From positions 1 to 16,851 of the forward strand of contig JAEDKN010000019.1 in NCBI GenBank assembly GCA_016295795.1: a stretch of DNA of 16,851 bases, given 5' to 3'. The notes beneath the pieces were generated by a model. The model did not search any database. It was given only the letters and a program-made list of their open reading frames with translations, and was not told the DNA's origin. Every line of letters begins with the position of its first letter. Position 1 is the stretch's first letter. The stretch is from Bacilli bacterium. Its GTDB lineage: Bacteria; Bacillota_I; Bacilli_A; RF39; UBA660. Below, one piece after another: positions 1-5,985 of this stretch. The translations under genes and the position numbers were made by a program.

Positions 1-156
1 ATAAATTTCTTGTGGATTGTCATAATTTAATACTCTATCATATTTACCTATTAGTGGTAAAACGTTCATAGCTAGATAAGTAAACATTCCAAGTACAAAT
101 ATTGAAACTACTATAGCTTCCGCTAATACAAAGCCATTATTCTTTATTTTTTTCAT
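1..156 (-). CDS. Prepilin-like protein, N-terminal part (truncated by window edge)
   Basis: The ATG at 156-154 opens a frame that runs without a stop to base 1 (52 codons), so only the N-terminus is seen. It has the class III (type IV prepilin) layout: a short basic leader MKKIKNNG, then FVLAEAIVVSIFVLGMF. The Gly-Phe cleavage junction is followed by Glu at +5 of the mature chain and a hydrophobic helix. In this family the leader is cut and N-methylated by a prepilin peptidase, and the helix packs into the pilus core. A purine-rich AGAGGA lies 11 bases upstream. The gene is divergent from the pilB-type ATPase at 260, which fits one pilus or competence pseudopilus system. Whether it is a major or minor pilin cannot be told from this fragment. 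Confidence 0.8.
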   Translation of the reverse strand, partial: MKKIKNNGFVLAEAIVVSIFVLGMFTYLAMNVLPLIGKYDRVLNYDNPQEIY

Positions 157-175
157 AAACTTACCATTCCTCTAC

Positions 176-204
176 TTGATTATCTTCTGATAATATTATA
201 TAAT
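176..204 (+). promoter_or_regulatory. Putative sigma-A promoter of pilB
   Basis: TTGATT at 176-181 and TATAAT at 199-204 are separated by exactly 17 bp. The predicted start lies about 50 bases before the pilB ATG. An overlapping TATAAT on the minus strand (195-200) could serve the divergent prepilin gene, though its -35 region is poor. The whole divergent gap is 157-259. Confidence 0.6.
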
Positions 205-259
205 AAAATATAGTAAAATACTAGAGAATAAAAAGAAAATTTAAAAGGGGCTTAGAATT

Positions 260-1732
260 ATGATAGAATACGATGTTGTAAACATTCCTATTGTAGATAT
301 TGTTAATCAGATTATTTTATATGCATCAAAGAACCGTGCAAGCGATATTCACATGGATCCTAGAGAAGAATACTTATTAATTCGCATGCGTATAGATGGA
401 GAGCTTAGAGATCATACCATAATTCCTAAGTCATATGAAAGAAATTTAATCACTAGAGTAAAACTAATTTCAAATATGAATATTACAGAAACCAGACTTC
501 CTCAAGATGGTGCGATAAAAGGTAGAATAGAAGGAAGAGATTTAGATATGCGTGTTTCTGTTCTTCCTACAAACGAAGGAGAAAAAGTAGTTATTCGTAT
601 TCTTGATTATTCTAAAAGTTTATCTGGAATAGCATCATTAGGTTTTTCGAAGCCCAATCTAGAATTGCTTAAAAAAATGATTAATGTACCTAACGGAATA
701 ATATTAGTAACAGGTGCGACCGGTTCTGGTAAATCTACTACAACCTATTCTATTCTTCAAGAATTAAATAAAGAAAACGTAAATATAATAACAGTTGAAG
801 ATCCCATAGAGATGAATATAGAAGGAGTAAATCAAGTTCAAGTTAATAGTGAAATTGGTCTTACATTCGCAAATGTATTACGTTCTATATTAAGACAAGA
901 CCCTAACATTATTCTTATAGGAGAAATTCGTGATTCTGAAACAGCACAAATCGCAGTTCGTGCATCGATTACCGGTCACTTAGTTTTATCTACACTACAT
1001 ACTAATAACTCTCTTAGTACTATTGAAAGATTATTAGATATGGATGTTGAAAGGTATTTATTATCGAGTGCATTAACCGGTATAATTTCACAAAAACTTG
1101 CAAGAAGGCTTTGTCCAAAATGTCGTGTAAAGAGAAAAACCACAGAATATGAAAAAGAAATTTTTAGATTTGTATTACATAAAGAAATTGATGAAGTATA
1201 TGATGTGGGAAAATGTGATGATTGCACAGAAGGATATCACGGAAGAATTGCAATACAAGAAGTTTTATATATTAATGATTCATTAAGAAGCTCTATAGCT
1301 AATCCTAATACAACAAAAGAAGAATTAAATAAACTAGTATACACAGAAGACGTAACAACATTATTAGCTGATGGATTAGAAAAAATAATAAATGGTGATA
1401 CAACTTTCAGCGAGATTTTCAAACTTATTGAGGTTGATCTAGAAATAAAAAGTTTGAGAAAAAAATTTGAATCGACAAATGGTAATGATTCATTAAAATC
1501 TGAATCTGTATCCGAAGAGGCTTCTGTAGAAGTTATAGATGAGTCCCCTACAGATAATTTAGAAGTTATAGATGTTGATCCAAAAGAAAATATTATTCTA
1601 AACGAAGCTAAAATAGACAATATAAAAGTAGATCCAGTAGAATCATATTTTAGAGAACAACCCGTTCAAGATTCAAATGTTAATATATATGATTTAAATT
1701 CTCACCCAAATGAGAAACCATATTTTGAATAA
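260..1732 (+). CDS. pilB: Type IV pilus / competence assembly ATPase (PilB/GspE/ComGA family)
   Basis: Hexameric secretion ATPase that powers assembly of pilin subunits at the inner face of the membrane. Visible motifs: Walker A GATGSGKST at residues 152-160, Asp box ITVEDPIE at 177-184, Walker B IILIGEIRD at 217-225, His box STLHTNN at 244-250, and a zinc-type tetracysteine (CPKC 285-288, CDDC 319-322). The protein starts directly in the N2 domain with no MshEN-like N-terminal domain, as in Bacillus ComGA, and is 490 residues because of an acidic C-terminal tail (about 396-490) not expected in the family. AAAGGGG at 244-250 sits 9 bases before the ATG. The divergent neighbour is a prepilin. 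The symbol could equally be comGA; the ATPase assignment is firm, the exact pathway is not. Confidence 0.93.
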   Translation: MIEYDVVNIPIVDIVNQIILYASKNRASDIHMDPREEYLLIRMRIDGELRDHTIIPKSYERNLITRVKLISNMNITETRLPQDGAIKGRIEGRDLDMRVSVLPTNEGEKVVIRILDYSKSLSGIASLGFSKPNLELLKKMINVPNGIILVTGATGSGKSTTTYSILQELNKENVNIITVEDPIEMNIEGVNQVQVNSEIGLTFANVLRSILRQDPNIILIGEIRDSETAQIAVRASITGHLVLSTLHTNNSLSTIERLLDMDVERYLLSSALTGIISQKLARRLCPKCRVKRKTTEYEKEIFRFVLHKEIDEVYDVGKCDDCTEGYHGRIAIQEVLYINDSLRSSIANPNTTKEELNKLVYTEDVTTLLADGLEKIINGDTTFSEIFKLIEVDLEIKSLRKKFESTNGNDSLKSESVSEEASVEVIDESPTDNLEVIDVDPKENIILNEAKIDNIKVDPVESYFREQPVQDSNVNIYDLNSHPNEKPYFE

Positions 1733-1757
1733 AAAAAGCGTTTATTAACGCTTTTTT
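1732..1757. terminator. Bidirectional rho-independent terminator between pilB and tmk
   Basis: An 11-bp perfect stem (AAAAAAGCGTT at 1732-1742, AACGCTTTTTT at 1747-1757) encloses a TATT loop. The A and T tracts give a U-run on both strands. It overlaps the pilB stop codon (1730-1732) and the tmk stop codon (1756-1758), so one element can end both convergent transcripts. Confidence 0.8.
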
Positions 1758-2424
1758 AATTTTCTAAAATTTTATTTAGTATTTCATCATTAATATCTTC
1801 TACGCTTCTTATTGAACCATCGCTTATACAATTTATATATTCCCAATTATATAGTTCCCTTAATTCCAAATAACAAGCCTCGGCATGTCTAAGATGAAAT
1901 TCACTTTTTTCATGTTCATCTAAATTCTTTCTATTTTTCTTTAATTCAAGAGAATACTCATATGGCATATGAAGAAATATTGTAACATCAGGTTTAGGAA
2001 GTTCTAATAACCAATACTCTAACTTATCTATCCATTGATACATATTAAATCTTTCATCTTTATCTAATATTTTACTTCCCTGATGTGCCAAATTAGAAGT
2101 AGTATATCTATCTAAAATAACATAATAACCTTTTTCTAAATATTCATTTACAAGTCCAATTGAGTATTTTCTATCTGCAGCAAAATATAAAGAAGCAATC
2201 TTGGGATCAACGTTTACTGCGCCCTCTTTAAAATAAGATTCACAAAGCTCTGGCTTTCCCAAGTATGGGCCTCCAACTATCTTCCCTGTAGGAGTGTCAT
2301 ATCTTGGAAAATCTATTCTTATGCAATTATGTCCCAAATCTTTTAATCTTGTTTGCAATAACTCAGTTTGAGTTTGTTTACCACTACAATCAGTACCTTC
2401 TATAACTATTAGTTTACCCTTCAC
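1756..2424 (-). CDS. tmk: Thymidylate kinase (dTMP kinase)
   Basis: Phosphorylates dTMP to dTDP with ATP. The 222-residue chain shows the P-loop EGTDCSGKQTQ (9-19), the FPRY substrate motif (39-42), FAADR (81-85), the DRY motif (105-107) with AHQG (113-116), and a basic lid around KKNRKNLDEH (162-171). The P-loop carries Gln17 after the Lys instead of Ser/Thr, with Thr one place later, resembling the GKGTQ of adenylate kinases. The start is GTG at 2424-2422, overlapping the dfrA stop by 4 bases (GTGA), with a strong GAAGGGGG ribosome site 8 bases upstream (2433-2440); the next gene upstream is therefore translationally coupled. It is the last gene of the thymidylate operon and ends inside the shared terminator. 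Confidence 0.9.
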   Translation of the reverse strand: MKGKLIVIEGTDCSGKQTQTELLQTRLKDLGHNCIRIDFPRYDTPTGKIVGGPYLGKPELCESYFKEGAVNVDPKIASLYFAADRKYSIGLVNEYLEKGYYVILDRYTTSNLAHQGSKILDKDERFNMYQWIDKLEYWLLELPKPDVTIFLHMPYEYSLELKKNRKNLDEHEKSEFHLRHAEACYLELRELYNWEYINCISDGSIRSVEDINDEILNKILEN

Positions 2425-2909
2425 TTTTTCAACCCCCTTCTTATGTATTCGACATGACTATATTTTATACCATTATATTCTAGATTAGATAAAACCTTCC
2501 TATTCCAATATTTATAGTTTATTTCAGGGAAAAATTTATCTGCATCATATTCCTTATCTATTTCTGTTATATACATCTTATCTACATAGTCTATGAATAA
2601 TTTATATATTGCCGCACCACCTATTATATATATTTCTTCGTTTTTATTTTTTAAATCTTTTAAAAGTTTATCAAAATCATTGTAAACCTCTACTTCATCA
2701 GGAAATTTATAATCATCTAAAGTTAACACTATATGATGTCTATTAGGTAATAGTCCAGGTAGAGAATAAAAAGTGTTACTTCCCATTACAATCGTTTTGC
2801 CGGTTGTTTTTTCTTTAAAGAATTTTAAATCCTCAGGTATATTCCAAAGAAGTTTATTATCTTTTCCTATTTCATTATTTTTTCCTATCGCAACTATAAG
2901 TGTTAACAT
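2421..2909 (-). CDS. dfrA: Dihydrofolate reductase
   Basis: Reduces dihydrofolate to tetrahydrofolate with NADPH, restoring the cofactor that ThyA oxidises. The 162-residue chain is of normal length and has the N-terminal strand LIVAIGKNNEIG, Trp22, the WNIPEDL segment with the catalytic acid Asp27, the cofactor-binding VMGSNTF (41-47), IIGGAAIY (95-102), and the MYITEID strand (112-118) with Thr115. ATG at 2909 is preceded by GAGG six bases away, lying in the last codons of thyA; only 3 bases separate the two genes. Its TGA stop overlaps the GTG start of tmk. Chromosomal housekeeping type by context (thyA-dfrA-tmk); nothing suggests a mobile resistance cassette. Confidence 0.93.
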   Translation of the reverse strand: MLTLIVAIGKNNEIGKDNKLLWNIPEDLKFFKEKTTGKTIVMGSNTFYSLPGLLPNRHHIVLTLDDYKFPDEVEVYNDFDKLLKDLKNKNEEIYIIGGAAIYKLFIDYVDKMYITEIDKEYDADKFFPEINYKYWNRKVLSNLEYNGIKYSHVEYIRRGLKK

Positions 2910-2912
2910 ATA

Positions 2913-3812
2913 TTACCTCGCTATATCAAAATGAATTGGTCCCATATCTTCATAATTTTCTATTCTTATATCTTTTAAATCTTTTGAATTATCAAATTTA
3001 AAGAAATCATCAATTTCTGGATTAATCCATAAAGTCGGTGCTTTCAAATGTCCTTTTTTATCAAATCTTTCTATTTGTTCTTTTATACCATATATTTGAT
3101 TTTCATATATATGTGCATCTTTTATACTCCAATCAATAACTCCTGGTTTTAAATTCGTTACTTTAGCAATCAAACACAATAGTGTTGCGTACTGAGTAAC
3201 ATTAAAAGGAAGACCTAATGGAACATCACAACTTCTTTGATGAACCCACAAGTTAAGATATCCATCTGTAACATCCCATTCACTACTCCACACACAAGAA
3301 GGTAAAACCGCAGTATCTAAATAATCATTTTGCCAAAGGCTTATTACCATTCTTCTATCTGTTTTATTTTGTTTTAAAGTATTAATTAGATTTTCTGTCA
3401 TATGAAATTTGTTTACTATATATCCATATGCAGTACCAATAGTGTGTGCATACTCTTTTGGAAATTCTTTCTTTACAGAAATCTTTTTAGGTTTACCATC
3501 CTCAAAGATTAGTTGCTCTGCTTCCCAAATTCCGTTTTCATCTATTTCCCATTCATCCCAAATATGAACATTGCGTTCCTGTAACCACCTAACATCATTA
3601 GACTGTGCTTGATAAATCCAAAGCATTTCAAGTATAGCTTGTCTAAAATACAGCTTTTTAGTAGTAAGAACTGGAAATTCCTCCTGAAGATTAAACTGTA
3701 TATGATAGGAAGGTATCTTTATAGAATCAATACCTGTTCTATTTTTTACCTTTTTACCTTCACTCAATATTTTTTTACATAAATTAATATAATCTACATC
3801 CCACTTTGACAT
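2913..3812 (-). CDS. thyA: Thymidylate synthase (ThyA)
   Basis: Makes dTMP from dUMP using methylene-tetrahydrofolate as carbon donor and reductant. Visible in the 299 residues: Arg pair RR (153-154), catalytic Cys173 in LPSCVW, phosphate-binding QRSCDVPLGLPFN (192-204), and the DAHIYENQ nucleoside-binding segment (232-239). A longer small-domain segment around 86-117 makes it larger than the 264-residue E. coli enzyme. The residue after the catalytic Cys is Val rather than the usual His. The ribosome site TAGGAGA (3817-3823) includes the TAG stop of the upstream HD gene, leaving 8 bases between them. Second gene of the thymidylate operon. Confidence 0.95.
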   Translation of the reverse strand: MSKWDVDYINLCKKILSEGKKVKNRTGIDSIKIPSYHIQFNLQEEFPVLTTKKLYFRQAILEMLWIYQAQSNDVRWLQERNVHIWDEWEIDENGIWEAEQLIFEDGKPKKISVKKEFPKEYAHTIGTAYGYIVNKFHMTENLINTLKQNKTDRRMVISLWQNDYLDTAVLPSCVWSSEWDVTDGYLNLWVHQRSCDVPLGLPFNVTQYATLLCLIAKVTNLKPGVIDWSIKDAHIYENQIYGIKEQIERFDKKGHLKAPTLWINPEIDDFFKFDNSKDLKDIRIENYEDMGPIHFDIAR

Positions 3813-3820
3813 ATATTCTC

Positions 3821-4402
3821 CTAACCGATGATATTATTATCTTCATCAAATTCTAATATAATTGACTTTCTACTGGCTAAATAATCGCACATATGCACAA
3901 AATTCTGATATTTAGTCTTGGGAATAGGCAAAACCTCATTACCATCAAAGTCCTTATTCCAAACTCCCATATGTGATGCGATAACATCACATAAAAAATT
4001 TAAGTTCTCATCACTCATTCCAAGATTTTTTCTGTTTTCTTTTATATAATCTACTACAAGTAGAGGATGTTCTACTTTAGTATATTGACTTTTTTCTTTT
4101 CCACTTTTTAATCCGTCATGTATCATAAGTCCCATAATCATAAGTTCTTTTTCTTCTTCTGTATATTTATTCCCTATCAGAGGATCAGATAATAGTTCAT
4201 AAGCAATTCTAACCGCAGCTTTAGTATGTCTTAAAAGCCCTCCTTCTCCCAAAGCATATTTGGGATGATATTTTCCTGTAGAAGATGCTGGAACCTCAAA
4301 AAAATAATCAGGAAGTCCATCTATTAAGTAACATATATCTGCCTTAAAAATCTCGTTTTTAATATATTCTAATTCATTCTCAAACTTCTCTACTTTATTC
4401 AT
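3821..4402 (-). CDS. HD-domain phosphohydrolase of unknown substrate
   Basis: The 193-residue protein carries a full HD metal-binding set: His59 in GGLLRHT, His95-Asp96 in MIHDG, His112 in KVEHPLL, His144 in IASHMGVW and Asp173 in HMCDYLASRK. The pattern (aromatic, PA, H-P, GGLLRHT, later SHMG) resembles the HD module of YhaM-type 3'-5' exoribonucleases, but the N-terminal nucleic-acid-binding part is absent. It leads the HD-thyA-dfrA-tmk operon, so a nucleotide or nucleic-acid substrate, such as a dNTP or dNMP, is plausible. That is an inference from context only. ATG at 4402 is preceded by GGAGG (4407-4411) four bases away. All metal ligands are present, so it should be an active enzyme. 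Confidence 0.8.
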   Translation of the reverse strand: MNKVEKFENELEYIKNEIFKADICYLIDGLPDYFFEVPASSTGKYHPKYALGEGGLLRHTKAAVRIAYELLSDPLIGNKYTEEEKELMIMGLMIHDGLKSGKEKSQYTKVEHPLLVVDYIKENRKNLGMSDENLNFLCDVIASHMGVWNKDFDGNEVLPIPKTKYQNFVHMCDYLASRKSIILEFDEDNNIIG

Positions 4403-4423
4403 ATTACCTCCACTACTATAATA

Positions 4424-4452
4424 ATTATATCACATCAAACAAACGTTTACAA
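4424..4452 (-). promoter_or_regulatory. Promoter of the HD-thyA-dfrA-tmk operon
   Basis: On the minus strand TTGTAA (4447-4452) and TATAAT (4424-4429) are 17 bp apart, and TG one base before the -10 makes it an extended -10 promoter. The -35 hexamer directly follows the hemW TGA stop (4453-4455). The spacer holds the 8-bp palindrome AAACGTTT (4441-4448). No terminator is seen between hemW and this promoter, so read-through from the lepA cluster is also possible. Confidence 0.7.
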
Positions 4453-5538
4453 TCAATCTAATATAAAATTTACTAAAATATTATTTGATATATACAATTT
4501 ATCATGAGGAATGTATATTTTATCCTCTTCTTCTATTAATTCGTTTTTATTTATCAAAGAATCTATATCAAATACATCTCTAATATCACATTCAAACTTT
4601 TCTCTAAATCTTTTTTTAGAAATTCCATTTGTTTTACGAAGTCCACATATGAGTTCTTCTTCCATTTTAGTCTTTTTATCTATATAATCGCTTTCTAATA
4701 GATATTTTCCCAAAATATAATTGTTAATACTCCTAGTATTAGAATATCTTAAATCATCAATATATCCTGAAGCACCCAGTCCAAACCCATAATAATACTC
4801 ATTATTCCAATAATTTAAGTTATGTAAAGATTCATAACCTACCTTAGAAAAATTACTTATTTCATAGTGATTATATCCTATATTAGTTAGATAATCTATA
4901 ATATAGTAATACATATTTGATTCAAGAACATCTGATATTGGCTTTACTTTATCTATATAAAGTTTTGTATTCTTCTCAAGTATCAAAGAATATATGGATA
5001 TATGATTAACATCCAACTTTCTAAAAAAGTCCAGATCGTTTTTTAAGTCTTTCATAACCTCTCCCGGAAAAGCATACATTAAGTCTATATTTATATTTGT
5101 AAAATATTTTTTACATAGGTCTATTTTTTCTATAATATCTTTTTTATTATTATATCTATTTATAAGAGTAAAGAACTTATCATTAATAGTTTCTATTCCT
5201 ATACTTAAGCGATTAACTCTATTTTCTTTAATTAAAAGTAATTTTTCTTTTGTTATATCAGATATATTTAATTCTATAGTAAATTCATAATCATTATCTA
5301 AATTAAATTTGTTAGTAATAGAGAAAAGTTTTTCTAATTGAGATAAATTTAGGCAAGATGGTGTACCTCCTCCTATATATAATGTTTTTAATAACTCTCC
5401 TTTATATTTTGAAATAATTTCGTTTTCCAAACTATCTAGATAATTATAAACTAATTTTTCATTATAAAACATCTTACAAAAATCACAATAAGAACAAATA
5501 TTTTTACAAAAAGGAATATGTATATATGCAGATTTCAT
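4453..5538 (-). CDS. hemW: HemW-type radical SAM protein (HemN-like)
   Basis: Radical SAM protein of the HemW family, a heme-binding chaperone relative of coproporphyrinogen dehydrogenase HemN that is often misnamed as the oxidase. The N-terminus AYIHIPFCKNICSYCDF holds the Cys11-x3-Cys15-x2-Cys18 iron-sulfur triad; GGGTPS is at 56-61; and the YEISNFS...HNLNYW region typical of HemW follows, with a small C-terminal domain. Length 361 is slightly short of the usual ~380. It is downstream of lepA, the classic Firmicutes pairing, but a helix-turn-helix gene lies between them. The ATG at 5538 is supported by homology, yet the nearest good ribosome site AAGGAG (5554-5559) is 15 bases away, longer than normal. 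Extremely AT-rich. Confidence 0.88.
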   Translation of the reverse strand: MKSAYIHIPFCKNICSYCDFCKMFYNEKLVYNYLDSLENEIISKYKGELLKTLYIGGGTPSCLNLSQLEKLFSITNKFNLDNDYEFTIELNISDITKEKLLLIKENRVNRLSIGIETINDKFFTLINRYNNKKDIIEKIDLCKKYFTNINIDLMYAFPGEVMKDLKNDLDFFRKLDVNHISIYSLILEKNTKLYIDKVKPISDVLESNMYYYIIDYLTNIGYNHYEISNFSKVGYESLHNLNYWNNEYYYGFGLGASGYIDDLRYSNTRSINNYILGKYLLESDYIDKKTKMEEELICGLRKTNGISKKRFREKFECDIRDVFDIDSLINKNELIEEEDKIYIPHDKLYISNNILVNFILD

Positions 5539-5549
5539 AATTAATATAT

Positions 5550-5984
5550 TTATCTCCTTCTAGGAGCATTTTGTTTGTTTCCTGCGTAGTGATCTTGAAG
5601 TTCTTTATAAAGTTCTTCTCCTAAAACGTCTTTATTAAACATTCCGTAAAGTCCAGATGCACTCACATCCAAAGTAGATGATAAATCATTTAATGTAAGA
5701 TTATTTTCTATCATATAAGTTGCGAACGATACAATTTGTTCTTCACTAAATTTCTTGTTTCCTAAATTTCCACTAGTCGATTTACCTTCTATCCAATTTT
5801 CTCTTTTTCTCTCATCTACAAGTTGTTGCAATATAGGAGATAATTTTATTGAACAATTCCCCTCAAAATATCTTACTAATGTGGTTTTAGAAAAATCATG
5901 TTTTCTTGCAAGTTCACCTAGCGGAATATATGATAAACAATATTCCTCTGCAATTTCTCTTAATAATTCTTCTGTCATTCTCAT
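5550..5984 (-). CDS. Putative DNA-binding protein with two tandem SpoIIID-like HTH modules
   Basis: 144 residues with no membrane segment. The first half has a helix-turn-helix IPLGELARKHDFSKTTLVRYF (20-40) followed by a segment whose spacing (S-I-K-L-S-P-I-L, then D-E-R-K, then G-x-x-T) resembles the SpoIIID sporulation regulator. The second half (81-132) repeats the plan: EEQIVSFATYMIENNLTLNDLSSTLDVSASGLYGMF, then LYKELQDHY. The C-terminus is basic (PRRR). It may therefore be an internally duplicated regulator; the DNA target is unknown. The first ATG (5984) is chosen because AGGAG lies 7 bases before it, against 13 for the second ATG. It starts one base after lepA ends and stops 11 bases before hemW, so all three are probably cotranscribed. 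Confidence 0.65.
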   Translation of the reverse strand: MRMTEELLREIAEEYCLSYIPLGELARKHDFSKTTLVRYFEGNCSIKLSPILQQLVDERKRENWIEGKSTSGNLGNKKFSEEQIVSFATYMIENNLTLNDLSSTLDVSASGLYGMFNKDVLGEELYKELQDHYAGNKQNAPRRR

Positions 5985-5985
5985 A

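Noticed and set aside
1237..1620. Minus-strand open frame antisense to pilB
   Set aside because: Low-complexity Ser-rich translation that mirrors pilB codons; no start signals.
2421..2909. dfrA as an acquired trimethoprim-resistance cassette
   Set aside because: It sits in a tight thyA-dfrA-tmk operon with the same base composition as its neighbours and no mobile-element traces.
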